A stretch of 48,941 nucleotides of DNA from Nocardioides soli (GCF_014191495.1 NZ_JACHWR010000008.1:1-48941), one strand, 5' to 3'. Counted from the first letter of the stretch, positions 15,303 to 23,850 are shown. Numbers and translations: made by a program. The notes: a model not told the origin generated them from the letters alone.

Positions 15303-16265
15303 ATGCGACCGATCCCGCCCGAGCTCCTGACCGGCCCCTTCACCCGCACCGACGCCCGGCGTCTCGGCGTGACCTCCCGGATGCTGCAAGGCAAGCGGTT
15401 CACGCGACTCCACCAGGACGTCTGGCGGGCCACGATCCACGTCATGACAGAGGCGGACTGGGTCGCGGCCGCCCGTCTCGCCCTGCCCGACGACGCCCAC
15501 CTGACCGGGATCACCCGGCTCCAGCGGCTCGGCCTGGACTACGGGCCGGCCCGGCCGATCCGCTTCGTGGTGGACCGCGACCACCACCTCGCCCTCAACG
15601 ACGTCTTCCTGCATCGGACCAAGAGGCTGCCGCCCACCGATGACGTCGGCGTGACGGTCGAGGCGGCCTTCGTCGCCTACTGCGCGCGGGCACGCCTCAT
15701 CGACGCGATCAACGTCGGCGACTGGCTGCTCCATCACCACCACACCACGATCGACGCCATCCGCACGTTCGCGCTGTCGTGCCTGTGGCGCGACGGGGCC
15801 GACGAGGCGGTCGTCCTCCTGGAGCACCTCGACGGTCGCTCGCGATCGATCAAGGAGAGCGAGACCCGGAGCATCCTGCGGTTCGCCGGGCTACCGGCGC
15901 CCGAGGTGAACGCTGCCGTCGATGTCAATGAGCAGGTCGAGGTGATCGGCGACCTGGTGTACCGCCGCTGGCGGACCGTCGTCGAGTACGAAGGCAGCCA
16001 TCACCAGCAGGACCGCGACCGGTACAACGCCGATCTCGATCGCTACGGGCTGATGCGAGCCGCCGAGGTCCGGTACGTGCAGGTCACGAAGGAACGGCTC
16101 GCCCGGCCGAGGACGTTGGTCGGAGAGGTCTACCGGACGCTGGTCGCCGGCGGGTACGACGGACCGCCGCCGACCTTCGGCGTGCGGTGGGAGCTGCTGT
16201 TCTGGGGAGTCTCGGTCTCGGTGGGCCCGAAGCGCGACCGGACCCACCGATCGGCGGTGAGCTAG
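15303..16265 (+). CDS. AbiEi-like N-domain protein with DUF559/Vsr-type nuclease fold
   Basis: 320 residues. The N-terminal part (PIPPELLTGPFTRTDARRLGVTSRMLQGKRFTRLHQDVWRA) is the HTH-like domain found in many actinobacterial proteins annotated as AbiEi-family antitoxin-like. The C-terminal third contains VVEYEGSHHQQDRDRYNADLDRYGLM followed by VRYVQVTKERL, the pattern of DUF559/very-short-patch-repair-type endonuclease domains, with acidic residues that could bind metal. These proteins are usually encoded alone, and so is this one; no toxin partner is adjacent. Nuclease activity is not shown. ATG 15303 follows GGGTGG. The last codons and the stop lie inside a family C repeat arm. Confidence 0.75.
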   Translation: MRPIPPELLTGPFTRTDARRLGVTSRMLQGKRFTRLHQDVWRATIHVMTEADWVAAARLALPDDAHLTGITRLQRLGLDYGPARPIRFVVDRDHHLALNDVFLHRTKRLPPTDDVGVTVEAAFVAYCARARLIDAINVGDWLLHHHHTTIDAIRTFALSCLWRDGADEAVVLLEHLDGRSRSIKESETRSILRFAGLPAPEVNAAVDVNEQVEVIGDLVYRRWRTVVEYEGSHHQQDRDRYNADLDRYGLMRAAEVRYVQVTKERLARPRTLVGEVYRTLVAGGYDGPPPTFGVRWELLFWGVSVSVGPKRDRTHRSAVS

Positions 16266-16460
16266 CAACCGATCCGTCGTGCGGACTGGTTGCCCACTCA
16301 CCGCCGCCCGGCACACGCCCCGCCCAGCGGTGAACCAGCAACCAAACCCCGGACCGAGACGGTTGCCCACTCACCGCCGCCCGGCACCACACCCCGCCCA
16401 GCGGTGAACCAGCAACCAAACCCCGGACCGAGACGGTTGCCTACTCACCGCCGCCCGGCA
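16253..16460. repeat. Family C palindromic repeats, one copy plus tandem array
   Basis: First an inverted pair: GGCGGTGAGCTAGCAACC (16253-16270) and GGTTGCCCACTCACCGCC (16288-16305). Then a 73-74-bp unit repeats in tandem (16288-16360 and 16361-16434) with a truncated third start at 16435. Each unit begins GGTTGCCCACTCACCGCC and contains GCGGTGAACCAGCAACC, an imperfect inverted partner. The array spans the gap between two convergent genes and provides the stop codons of both. Confidence 0.85.
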
Positions 16461-17187
16461 GCACCCGCCGCAGGAACTGTCGGGTCCGCTCCTGCTCGGG
16501 CGCCCTGAAGATCTGCGCCGGCGGCCCCTGCTCGAGGATCCGGCCGCGGTCGAGGAAGCAGACCGAGGTGGCGACGTCGCGGGCGAAGGCCATCTCGTGG
16601 GTGGCGATCACCATCGTCGTCCCGGCCTCCGCCTCGGCCCGGACGATCGACAGCACCTCGCCGACGAGCTCGGGGTCGAGGGCGGCGGTGATCTCGTCGA
16701 GGAGCAGCAGCGTCGGCGAGGTGCAGAGGGCCCGGACCAGGGCGGCGCGCTGCTGCTGGCCGCCCGAGAGCCGGTCGGGGTGCTTGGTCGCGTGCTCGGC
16801 CAATCCGAAGCGGCCCAACAGCTCGCGAGCGCGCGACTCGGCGTCGGCGCGCGAGACGCCGTGCACCAGCCGCGGGGCGAGGGTGCAGTTCTCGAGGACG
16901 GTCAGGTGCGGGAAGAGGTTGTAGGCCTGGAAGACCATGCCGATCCGCGACCGCACCGCCCGCGGGTCGACGCGCGGGTCGGAGATCTCGCGGCCCTCGA
17001 AGGCGATGACGCCGTCGTCGATCTCCTCGAGCAGGTTCAGGCAGCGCAGCAGCGTCGACTTCCCCGAGCCCGACGAGCCGATCAGGCAGATCACGTCGTG
17101 CGGCTGCACGGTCAGGGAGACGTCGTCGAGCACGACGCGGTCGCCGTACGACTTCCGCAGCCCGGCGACCTCGAGGAGTGCCGTCAT
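16441..17187 (-). CDS. Polar amino-acid ABC transporter, ATP-binding protein
   Basis: 248 residues, GlnQ/HisP type. Walker A GSSGSGKST (37-45), Q-loop VFQAYNLFPHLTVLEN, signature LSGGQQQR (140-147), Walker B LLLLDEITAALDPE (about 161-174, with Ile where Pro is usual), and H-loop ATHEMAFARDV. It powers uptake with the permease and binding protein that precede it. ATG 17187 overlaps the permease stop by ATGA, so translation is coupled. Its last residues (RVLPGGGE) and stop codon are encoded by a family C repeat unit. Confidence 0.95.
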   Translation of the reverse strand: MTALLEVAGLRKSYGDRVVLDDVSLTVQPHDVICLIGSSGSGKSTLLRCLNLLEEIDDGVIAFEGREISDPRVDPRAVRSRIGMVFQAYNLFPHLTVLENCTLAPRLVHGVSRADAESRARELLGRFGLAEHATKHPDRLSGGQQQRAALVRALCTSPTLLLLDEITAALDPELVGEVLSIVRAEAEAGTTMVIATHEMAFARDVATSVCFLDRGRILEQGPPAQIFRAPEQERTRQFLRRVLPGGGE

Positions 17188-18032
17188 CGCGAGCCCGCCC
17201 GTTCCTTCTCGACCATCCGACGCTGGAGCCAGTCGCAGAGCCGGGCGAGCGGGATCGTGATCACCACGAAGAAGCCGGCGACGACCACGAGCGGCGTGTA
17301 GTTGAAGTTGTAGTTCCCGTAGTCGCGGGCGGCGAAGACCGCGTCCAGCACGCCCACGAGCGAGACGAGGGCGGTGTCCTTCTGCAGCGAGACGAAGTCG
17401 TTGAGCAGCGGCGGTACGACGCGGCGCACCGCCTGCGGCACCACCACGTGCCGCATCGTCTGCGCCCGGGACAGGCCGAGCGCCTCGGCGCTGGCGAGCT
17501 GGGAGGGGTGGATCGACTCGATGCCGGCGCGGAAGACCTCGGCGACGTACGCCGAGTAGGAGAGCACCAGCGCGACCGTCGCCCAGACCAGCGCGCTGTT
17601 GGTCACGCCCTGCAGCTGCAGCGCCGGCACCCCGAAGCCCATCAGCAGGATCAGCAGCACGGTCGGGATGCCGCGCAGCACGTCGGTGTAGGCGACGGCG
17701 AGCACCCGCAGGGGCGTGAGGATCGCGGCGCGGGCCTGCCGGGCCAGCGCGACCGCGAGACCGACCACCAGGATCAGCGGCTCGGCGATCAGGAAGATCT
17801 TGACGTTGACCCAGAAGTAGTCCCAGATGTCGGGGAACGACTCCCGGGCGTGGTGCCAGTTGAAGAAGGTGTCCTGCACCCGATCCCAGCCGGGCGAGCT
17901 GACCAGGCCGATGACCAGCAGCGCGAACACCGCGATCATCGCGAGCGTGGCGACCAGGATCGACCGCGTCCTCAGGGACCGGCGGATCCCGCGCCGCTCG
18001 AGCTCACGTGGGCTCGGTGACCACTCGCTCAC
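17184..18032 (-). CDS. Polar amino-acid ABC transporter permease
   Basis: 282 residues from GTG 18032. A hydrophilic N-terminus of about 22 residues is followed by membrane helices and the HisM/GlnP-type EAA loop (EALGLSRAQTMRHVVVPQAVRRVVPPLLNDFVSLQKDTALVSLVG). About 60 residues between the first two helices (SSPGWDRVQDTFFNWHHARESFPDIWDYFWVN) are probably outside. GTG 18032 overlaps the binding-protein stop by GTGA; a longer frame to 18068 would overlap that gene by 40 nt and is less likely. Only one permease gene is present, so it should act as a homodimer. Confidence 0.92.
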   Translation of the reverse strand: MSEWSPSPRELERRGIRRSLRTRSILVATLAMIAVFALLVIGLVSSPGWDRVQDTFFNWHHARESFPDIWDYFWVNVKIFLIAEPLILVVGLAVALARQARAAILTPLRVLAVAYTDVLRGIPTVLLILLMGFGVPALQLQGVTNSALVWATVALVLSYSAYVAEVFRAGIESIHPSQLASAEALGLSRAQTMRHVVVPQAVRRVVPPLLNDFVSLQKDTALVSLVGVLDAVFAARDYGNYNFNYTPLVVVAGFFVVITIPLARLCDWLQRRMVEKERAGSR

Positions 18033-18916
18033 TGGAGCTCGGGCACGCCCACGGTGTCGGAGAGCCACTGCTGCTCGATCTGGTCGAGCGTGCCGTCCTC
18101 ACGCAGGGCGGACAGCGCCTCGTTGACGCAGGGGACCAGCTCGCTGCCCTTCTCGAAGAGCATCCCGAACTCCTCCTGCTCGCCGGTCTCCGGCTGGAAC
18201 TGCCCGACGATCACGCTCTTCGGGATCTCCACGGCCGAGATGTAGAACGCCGTCGGCAGGTCGGCCAGGATCGCGTCGACCTGGTCGTTCTGCAGCGCCT
18301 GCTTGGCCGCGTTGGTGTCCTCGAAGACCAGCGGGTCCGTTTCGGGCTCGATGATGTCGCGGATCGCGGTCAGCGACGTGGTGCCGGTCTGCGCCCCCAG
18401 GCGCAGGTCCTCGAGGTCGTCGAGGCTGGCCGCCTCGGCGCCGGCGGTGCCCTTGAGCGCGATCACGGCCTGGGCGGCCTGGTAGTAGCCGTCGGAGAAG
18501 TCGACCACCTGGGCGCGCTCCGGCGTGATCGAGACCTGGTTGATGTCGAAGTCGAACTTCTTCGCGCCCGGGGCGTAGGACGTGTTGAAGGGGACCTTGA
18601 CCCAGGTGACCTGGTCCTCGCTGAAGCCGAGCTGCTCGGCGACGGCGTACGCGACCGCCGACTCGAAGCCCTCGCCGTTGCTCGGGTCGTTGTTGGCGAA
18701 CCACGGGTCGTACGCCGGCGAGTCGGTGCCGATCGTGAGCTGGCCGGCCGTCTTCAGCGGCAGCGAGTCGATCGCGCAGGCCTGGGCGCTGGGGCTGCTC
18801 GTGTCGCTCGGGTCGGCCGCCGACGAGGAGTCGCCGTCGGACTCCGGGGCACACGCGGCGGCGGCGAGGACGAGCGGGATCACGGCGGCAGCGGCCAGGG
18901 TGCGACGTACGAGCAT
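18029..18916 (-). CDS. Amino-acid ABC transporter substrate-binding lipoprotein
   Basis: 295 residues. A lipoprotein signal peptide (MLVRRTLAAAAVIPLVLAAAAC, Cys about 22) is followed by an acidic, Ser-rich linker and a type 2 periplasmic-binding fold (GQLTIGTDSPAYDPWF, VAYAVAEQLGF, FDFDINQVSITPERAQVVDFSDGYYQAAQAVI, LRLGAQTGTTSL). This is the SBP_bac_3 pattern for polar amino acids; the exact substrate is unclear. It is the first gene of a three-gene operon. A TACGAT -10-like box (18923-18928) ends 6 nt before the ATG, so the message is probably leaderless. Confidence 0.93.
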   Translation of the reverse strand: MLVRRTLAAAAVIPLVLAAAACAPESDGDSSSAADPSDTSSPSAQACAIDSLPLKTAGQLTIGTDSPAYDPWFANNDPSNGEGFESAVAYAVAEQLGFSEDQVTWVKVPFNTSYAPGAKKFDFDINQVSITPERAQVVDFSDGYYQAAQAVIALKGTAGAEAASLDDLEDLRLGAQTGTTSLTAIRDIIEPETDPLVFEDTNAAKQALQNDQVDAILADLPTAFYISAVEIPKSVIVGQFQPETGEQEEFGMLFEKGSELVPCVNEALSALREDGTLDQIEQQWLSDTVGVPELQ

Positions 18917-18922
18917 GCCCGA

Positions 18923-18949
18923 ATCGTAGGGTGCCGGCCCGGCTATCGT
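18923..18949. promoter_or_regulatory. Back-to-back leaderless promoters (binding protein / M28 peptidase)
   Basis: Only 39 bp separate the two ATGs. Minus strand -10 TACGAT (18928-18923) ends 6 nt before ATG 18916. Plus strand -10 TATCGT (18944-18949) ends 6 nt before ATG 18956. Neither gene has a Shine-Dalgarno sequence. Confidence 0.55.
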
Positions 18950-18955
18950 CTCCGC

Positions 18956-19918
18956 ATGGCTCGAAGGCTGGTCGCCTCAGTCGCCTGCATCACACTCACG
19001 GGGCTCGCCGCCGGGTGCACGGACAGGCCCGTCGGCGACCCGAAGCAGCCCGAGGTGACGACCCCCGCGGCCACGTCGAGCGCGCCGACACCCCCGGAGT
19101 CCACCCCGACGCGACCCGCCCGCTTCGAGGCCACCCGCGCGATGCGCACGGTCCGCCACCTGGCGGTCGAGATCGGGCCGCGGCTGGCGACCGGTCCGGC
19201 GTTCCGCGAGGCCGCGGACTGGGTCGCCGACGAGTTCGCGCGGCACGGGTACGCCGTGCGTCGCCCCTCGTTTCCCCTGCCAGCCGGTGACTCGTGGGGC
19301 GTACCGGTACGCAAGGGACGCTCGAGCAACGTGATCGCGACCCCGGCCGACTTCGACCCGTCCGCGCCGTACGTCGTGGTCGGCGCGCACCTCGACACGG
19401 TCGCGGTCGCGCCGGGCGCGGAGGACAACGCCTCGGGCGTCGCGGTGCTGCTCGAGGTCGCACGGGTGCTGGGGGGTCGCGGTCAGGTGGTGCTGGTGGC
19501 GTTCGGCGGCGAGGAGCCCCGCGGGCCGGGCGAGCTGCACCACTTCGGGTCCAAGCGGTACGTCGCGGCGCTGACTCCCGACCGGGGCCGGCTGCTGCGC
19601 GGCATGGTCTCCCTCGACCGGGTCGGCGTCGGCTCCGTGGTGCCGCTGTCGTCGGTGGCGGGCACGCCGGCCGCGCTGCGCGACCGGCTGGCGCGGGTCG
19701 CCGAGCAGGAGGGCATCCCGACGATCGTGGAGACGGACTCGGCGAGCGACCACGAGTCGTTCGCCGACGCCGGGTTCCTCGCGGCGCGGATCGGCAGCAC
19801 GCCGTACGCCGGCTACCACTCCGCCCAGGACCTGCCGCACTTCGTCGAGCCCGCTCAGCTGCGCCGGGTGGGCCGGCTGCTCCTCGCCTGGCTCAGCGCG
19901 GCGCCGCCAGCTGGCTGA
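18956..19918 (+). CDS. M28-family zinc aminopeptidase, lipoprotein
   Basis: 320 residues. The lipobox GLAAGC places the lipidated Cys at 21, followed by a Thr/Pro/Ser-rich linker. The M28 metal ligands are all visible: H145 and D147 in GAHLDTVA, D157 in AEDNASG, the catalytic/ligand pair E186-E187 in GGEEP, D221 in SLDRVG and H288 in AGYHSAQD. It should release N-terminal residues from extracellular peptides at the cell surface, next to an amino-acid importer encoded divergently, which fits peptide scavenging. Its last 26 bp overlap the 3' end of the convergent CapA-family gene. Confidence 0.92.
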   Translation: MARRLVASVACITLTGLAAGCTDRPVGDPKQPEVTTPAATSSAPTPPESTPTRPARFEATRAMRTVRHLAVEIGPRLATGPAFREAADWVADEFARHGYAVRRPSFPLPAGDSWGVPVRKGRSSNVIATPADFDPSAPYVVVGAHLDTVAVAPGAEDNASGVAVLLEVARVLGGRGQVVLVAFGGEEPRGPGELHHFGSKRYVAALTPDRGRLLRGMVSLDRVGVGSVVPLSSVAGTPAALRDRLARVAEQEGIPTIVETDSASDHESFADAGFLAARIGSTPYAGYHSAQDLPHFVEPAQLRRVGRLLLAWLSAAPPAG

Positions 19919-21254
19919 GCTCCCAGAACGGCTCGAGGATGCTGCCGGCCGACGCCGCCGGCACGACGCGCGGCGCGAAGGCGCGGTCCATCCGATACGG
20001 CACGAAGTCGGCCGCCATCAGCCGGTCGCCCCAGAACACCGCCTCGAGCACCAGCCCCTCCATGGTCTGGGTCATGAAGTCCATGTCGAAGACGAAGTTG
20101 CCCAGCGAGTGCACCACGAGGGTGTCCCCGACCTGCTCGGCGCCCTGCACCCAGTGCGGGTGACCGCCGGCCACCAGGTCGGCGCCGGCCCGCGCGAGCT
20201 CACGGGCGACCTGGTGCTGCACCGGCTCGGGCCGATGGGTGTACTGCGTGCCCCAGTGCGGCAGCACCACGACGACGTCGACCCGCCGCGCGAGCCGGCG
20301 TACGTCGCCGAGCACGCGGTCGAGCTCGGCCCGGTCGAGCGGGCCGGTGCGCGGCGGCATGCTCACGGCGTTCGCCCCCGGGCGACCGGGGCCGGCCTCG
20401 GCCGTCTCGCCGATCGCGTTGAAACCGAGGAAGCCGAACCGGACGCCGTCGCGCTCCACCACCGCCGGCTGCCGGGCCTGCGCGAGGTCGCGGCCGGCGC
20501 CGAACGTCGGCAGCCCGCCCGCGCGCAACAGGCCGACCGTGCGCACCAGCGACGCGTCGCCGAAGTCACCGGTGTGGTTGTTGGCCAGGTCGAGCGCGTC
20601 GAAGCCCGCGGCCCGCAGGTCGCGCCGCACCGACGGCGCGGCCGAGAAGGAGTCGGTGACCGGGTCCTGCCGCGGCGGGCCGAGCTCCGCGAGCGTGCTC
20701 TCGAGGTTGCCGACGGTGATGTCGGCGGCGGCGAGGCGCTCGCTCATCGGCGCGAGGGGGCTACCGGCCACCCCGCGCCCCAGCATGATGTCGCCGACCA
20801 CGGTCAGCGTGGTGACCTCGGCCGGGGCGGGTCCGGCGACCTGGAGCGGGTACGCCGCGGGGTCGCGCAGCGGGTCGACGCCCCCCACCGTGGCGACCCG
20901 CACCGCCGGGCCGACCGCGTCGGCGACGACGACCGCGATCGTGTCCATCGGCAGGTGCCGCAGCCCGTCGGTGCGGTCGGTGGTGCGCAGCGGTCCCGGG
21001 GGCCCGCCGAGCCGGCGCCAGTCGGTGATCTCGCCGCGCTCGACGCGGCGCGCCTGGCCCACGGTGAGATCGAGCGCCGGCCGGCGTGCGTTGAGCGCGA
21101 GCACGAGCGGCCGGGTGGTGGGCTCGACGCTCTCCGCGGGCGAGGGCGTCGGCGACGGCACGTCGGTGATGGCCCGGTCGACCGGCGGCGACTCGGACCC
21201 GCCCGTGCAGCCGGCGAGCGCGAGCACCGCCACGCACCCGACCAGGAGCCTCAT
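19893..21254 (-). CDS. CapA-family (poly-gamma-glutamate synthesis-like) lipoprotein
   Basis: 453 residues. Lipobox ALAGC (Cys16) and a Pro/Ser/Thr linker. The CapA metallophosphatase-like domain starts at TVVGDIMLGRGV (about 152-162), with NLESTLAE, DLANNHTGDFG (NNH 225-227), HWGTQYTHRP, GGHPHWVQG and HSLGNFVFD, all conserved in the family. Residues 50-110 (LTVGQARRVERGEITDWRRLGG) look like a fragment of a PstS-type phosphate-binding domain. Such proteins are linked to capsule or polyglutamate export, but no capBC genes are near. A TACCCT -10-like box (21262-21267, minus strand) ends 7 nt before the ATG. The 3' end overlaps the M28 gene tail to tail. Confidence 0.9.
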   Translation of the reverse strand: MRLLVGCVAVLALAGCTGGSESPPVDRAITDVPSPTPSPAESVEPTTRPLVLALNARRPALDLTVGQARRVERGEITDWRRLGGPPGPLRTTDRTDGLRHLPMDTIAVVVADAVGPAVRVATVGGVDPLRDPAAYPLQVAGPAPAEVTTLTVVGDIMLGRGVAGSPLAPMSERLAAADITVGNLESTLAELGPPRQDPVTDSFSAAPSVRRDLRAAGFDALDLANNHTGDFGDASLVRTVGLLRAGGLPTFGAGRDLAQARQPAVVERDGVRFGFLGFNAIGETAEAGPGRPGANAVSMPPRTGPLDRAELDRVLGDVRRLARRVDVVVVLPHWGTQYTHRPEPVQHQVARELARAGADLVAGGHPHWVQGAEQVGDTLVVHSLGNFVFDMDFMTQTMEGLVLEAVFWGDRLMAADFVPYRMDRAFAPRVVPAASAGSILEPFWELSQLAAPR

Positions 21255-21261
21255 GGCGGCA

Positions 21262-21271
21262 AGGGTAGGTT
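21262..21271. promoter_or_regulatory. Overlapping divergent -10 boxes (CapA / MalY)
   Basis: The minus-strand -10 TACCCT (21267-21262) and plus-strand -10 TAGGTT (21266-21271) share two base pairs; each ends 7 nt before its start codon (ATG 21254, GTG 21279). RNA polymerase could not occupy both at once, so the two genes may be expressed alternately. Confidence 0.5.
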
Positions 21272-21278
21272 GCCTCGG

Positions 21279-22397
21279 GTGATCCACGATCTCACCGACG
21301 AGGAGGCTCGGGCCGCGCTGCCGCTGAAGTGGGAGACCCCCGGGGTGGTCCCCGCCTGGGTGGCCGAGATGGACTATCGGCAGGCCGAGCCGATCACCGA
21401 GGCGCTGGTCGACGCCGTCCGCCGCGGTGCCCTGGGCTATCCGCCGCACGGCGACGACCTGGGCGCGGCGTACGCCGGCTTCGCGGCCCGACACTGGGGC
21501 TGGGAGGTGGCGCCGGAGGCGTCGGTGCCGACCGGGGGCGTGATGAGCGGCATCCGGCTCGCACTCGAGGTGCTCTGCCCACCGGGGCCGGTCGTGGTGC
21601 CGCTGCCGTGCTACCCGCCCTTCCGCGACGTCGTCGAGGTCACCGGCCGCGAGGTCGTGCCGGTCACCCTCGATCCCGACAGCGACGAAGCGGTCCTCGA
21701 CCTGGCCGCCGTGTCCCGCGCGTTCGCGTCGGGCGCGCGCACGCTGCTGCTGTGCAACCCGCACAACCCGCTGGGCCAGGTGCCCTCGCGCGAGGAGCTG
21801 GCCGCGGTCGCGGCGCTGGCCCGCGAGTACGACGCGCGCGTCGTGTCCGACGAGATCCACGCCCCGCTGGTGCTGCCGGGCGCGACCTTCACGCCGTACC
21901 TCGCCGTCGACGAGCGCGCGATCGTCGTCACCAGCCCGTCCAAGACGTTCAACATGCCCGCGACCCACGGCGCGCAGCTGGTGCTCCCCGACCCGGCCGA
22001 CCGCGAGCGGCTGGCGGCGGTGCCGATCCCGGCTCAGAACACCTGGTCGATCCTCGGCGTGATCGCGGGCACCGCGGCCTGGCGCGACTGCGACGACTGG
22101 CTCGCCGCCCTGCGGCAGCGGCTCTCCGCGCAGCGCGAGCTGCTCACCGAGCTGGTCGCGGATCGGCTGCCCAAGGCGCGGATGCGGCCACTGCAGGCGA
22201 CCTACCTCGCCTGGCTCGACCTGCGCGGGTACGCCGTGGCCGACCCGGCCGCGGCCGCCCTCGCCCACGGCGTACGGGTCGCCCCGGGGCACGACTACCA
22301 GCCGGACCTCGAGGGCCACGTGCGCGTCAACATCGCCACCACCCCCGAGCGGCTGGAGCAGATCGTCGATCGGTTGGCCCTTGGCGTGAGGCCTTGA
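21279..22397 (+). CDS. MalY/PatB-type aminotransferase, C-S beta-lyase
   Basis: 372 residues, GTG start. Fold-type I PLP enzyme: the PLP lysine is in TSPSKTFNMPATHG (K222), with NPHNPLGQ (160-167) and VSDEIHAPL (DEIH 191-194). The N-terminal LPLKWETP and WVAEMDYRQAEPITEAL are typical of the MalY/PatB subgroup, which cleaves cystathionine and other cysteine S-conjugates to a thiol, pyruvate and ammonia. Aminotransferase activity is the alternative. No Shine-Dalgarno; a TAGGTT -10 lies 7 nt upstream, so leaderless. A 14-bp hairpin begins 3 bp after the stop. Confidence 0.92.
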   Translation: MIHDLTDEEARAALPLKWETPGVVPAWVAEMDYRQAEPITEALVDAVRRGALGYPPHGDDLGAAYAGFAARHWGWEVAPEASVPTGGVMSGIRLALEVLCPPGPVVVPLPCYPPFRDVVEVTGREVVPVTLDPDSDEAVLDLAAVSRAFASGARTLLLCNPHNPLGQVPSREELAAVAALAREYDARVVSDEIHAPLVLPGATFTPYLAVDERAIVVTSPSKTFNMPATHGAQLVLPDPADRERLAAVPIPAQNTWSILGVIAGTAAWRDCDDWLAALRQRLSAQRELLTELVADRLPKARMRPLQATYLAWLDLRGYAVADPAAAALAHGVRVAPGHDYQPDLEGHVRVNIATTPERLEQIVDRLALGVRP

Positions 22398-22400
22398 GCC

Positions 22401-22432
22401 GCAGGGATACCCGGTTCACCGGGTATCCCTGC
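22401..22432. terminator. Perfect hairpin between convergent genes
   Basis: GCAGGGATACCCGG (22401-22414), loop TTCA, CCGGGTATCCCTGC (22419-22432): a perfect 14-bp stem between the MalY-type and GH1 genes. There is no T-run on either side, so it is either a GC-type terminator or a palindromic repeat. The arm core GATACCC is shared with the longer palindrome at 38998-39062. Confidence 0.7.
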
Positions 22433-22488
22433 ACAGCTGGGGGTCCGCAACACCCGAGAAGTGCCAGAGCTGCCCGAGAGGTCCGGGC

Positions 22489-23850
22489 TCAGCCGACCGA
22501 CCTGCCCTGCGCGGCGATCACGTCGGCGTACCAGTCGAACGACCGCTTCGGGGTGCGCTTCAGGGTGTCGTAGTCGACGTGCACCAGGCCGAAGCGCTGG
22601 GTGAATCCCTCGGACCACTCGAAGTTGTCCATCAGCGACCAGGTGTAGTAGCCGCGTACGTCGACGCCGCGCTGCACGGCCGTGGCGACCGCGCGCAGGT
22701 GGGCGTCGAGGTAGTCGATGCGCGGCTGGTCGTCGACGGCACCGGCCTCGTCCGGCCCCATGTTGTAGGCACAGCCGGACTCGGTGATGTAGATCGGCGG
22801 GAGCGCGGCGCGGTAGCGGGCGCGCATCAGGATCAGCCACTCGCGCAGCGCGTCGGGGACCACCGGCCAGCCGAAGTCGGTGACCGGGTAGCCGAGCAGC
22901 TCGCGGAACTCGAACGGCATCTCGGCGTCCGCGCCGGCGGCGCCGATCTTGAAGGGGTTGTAGTAGTTGAGCCCGTAGAAGTCGAGCGGCTGGCGGATCA
23001 CCGCCAGGTCGCCGTCGCGGGCGATGCCCTCGAAGAGCGGCGCGAGGTCGGCGGGGTACCGCCCCAGGAGCATCGGCTCGCTGAACATGCCGTTCCACAG
23101 GGCGTCGAAGAGCTTGGACGCCCCGACGTCGGCCGCGTCGTCGCTGGCCGGCCACATCGGGGCGTGGTTGTTGGCGCAGCCGACGCTGGTCGCGCCCGCC
23201 TCGCGGAGCGCGATCGCCGCCCGGCCGTGGCCGAGCAGGAGGTGGTGGGCGACCGGCATCGAGTCGAACATCAACGTGCGACCCGGCGCGTGCATGCCGG
23301 TCGCGTAGCCCATCATCATCACCACGTTGGGCTCGTTGACCGGGATCCAGTGCTCGACCCGGTCGGCGAACCGCTCGCCGAGGATCGCGGCGTACTCCGC
23401 GAACCGGTCGACGGTCGCGCGGTTGAGCCAGCCGCCGTCGTCCTCGAGCGCCTGCGGCAGGTCCCAGTGGTAGAGCGTGACCATCGGCTGTACGTCGTTC
23501 GCGAGCAGCTCGTCGATCAGCCGGTCGTAGAAGCCTAGGCCCTCCGGGTTGGGGGCGCCGGAGCCGGTCGGCTGGATGCGCGGCCACGACACCGACAGCC
23601 GGTAGCCGCCCACGCCGAGTCGTCTCATCAGCGCGACGTCCTCGGCGTACCGGTGGTAGTGGTCACAGGTCACCGCACCGCTCGACCCGTCCTTGATCCG
23701 CCCGGGCTCGGCGCAGAAGGTGTCCCAGATGCTGGGGCCCTTGCCGCCCTCGGTGGCGGCGCCCTCGATCTGGAAGGACGCCGTGCTGGTACCGAATCGG
23801 AAGCCGGGGGGCAGCTGGGGCAGTCCGCTGAGCGGGCGGGGGTCGGACAC
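22489..23850 (-). CDS. Family GH1 beta-glucosidase
   Basis: 453 residues, the usual length. The family signature FRFGTSTASFQIEGA (18-32) is at the N-terminus, the acid/base Glu in PVNEPN (E173) and the nucleophile in YITESGC (E357). YHWDLPQALEDDGGW, NYYNPF and the WSLMDNFEWSEGFTQRFGLVHVDY region are all present. No signal peptide, so it hydrolyses imported beta-glucosides in the cytoplasm. No sugar transporter is adjacent. GTG 23850 is the only sensible start. It lies 6 bp from the start codon of the divergent pirin gene. Confidence 0.95.
   Translation of the reverse strand: MSDPRPLSGLPQLPPGFRFGTSTASFQIEGAATEGGKGPSIWDTFCAEPGRIKDGSSGAVTCDHYHRYAEDVALMRRLGVGGYRLSVSWPRIQPTGSGAPNPEGLGFYDRLIDELLANDVQPMVTLYHWDLPQALEDDGGWLNRATVDRFAEYAAILGERFADRVEHWIPVNEPNVVMMMGYATGMHAPGRTLMFDSMPVAHHLLLGHGRAAIALREAGATSVGCANNHAPMWPASDDAADVGASKLFDALWNGMFSEPMLLGRYPADLAPLFEGIARDGDLAVIRQPLDFYGLNYYNPFKIGAAGADAEMPFEFRELLGYPVTDFGWPVVPDALREWLILMRARYRAALPPIYITESGCAYNMGPDEAGAVDDQPRIDYLDAHLRAVATAVQRGVDVRGYYTWSLMDNFEWSEGFTQRFGLVHVDYDTLKRTPKRSFDWYADVIAAQGRSVG

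Noticed and set aside
16288..16434. Tandem 73-74-bp units considered as a CRISPR array
   Set aside because: There are only two full units, the whole unit is repeated with no unique spacers, and no cas genes are near; it is a palindromic tandem repeat.
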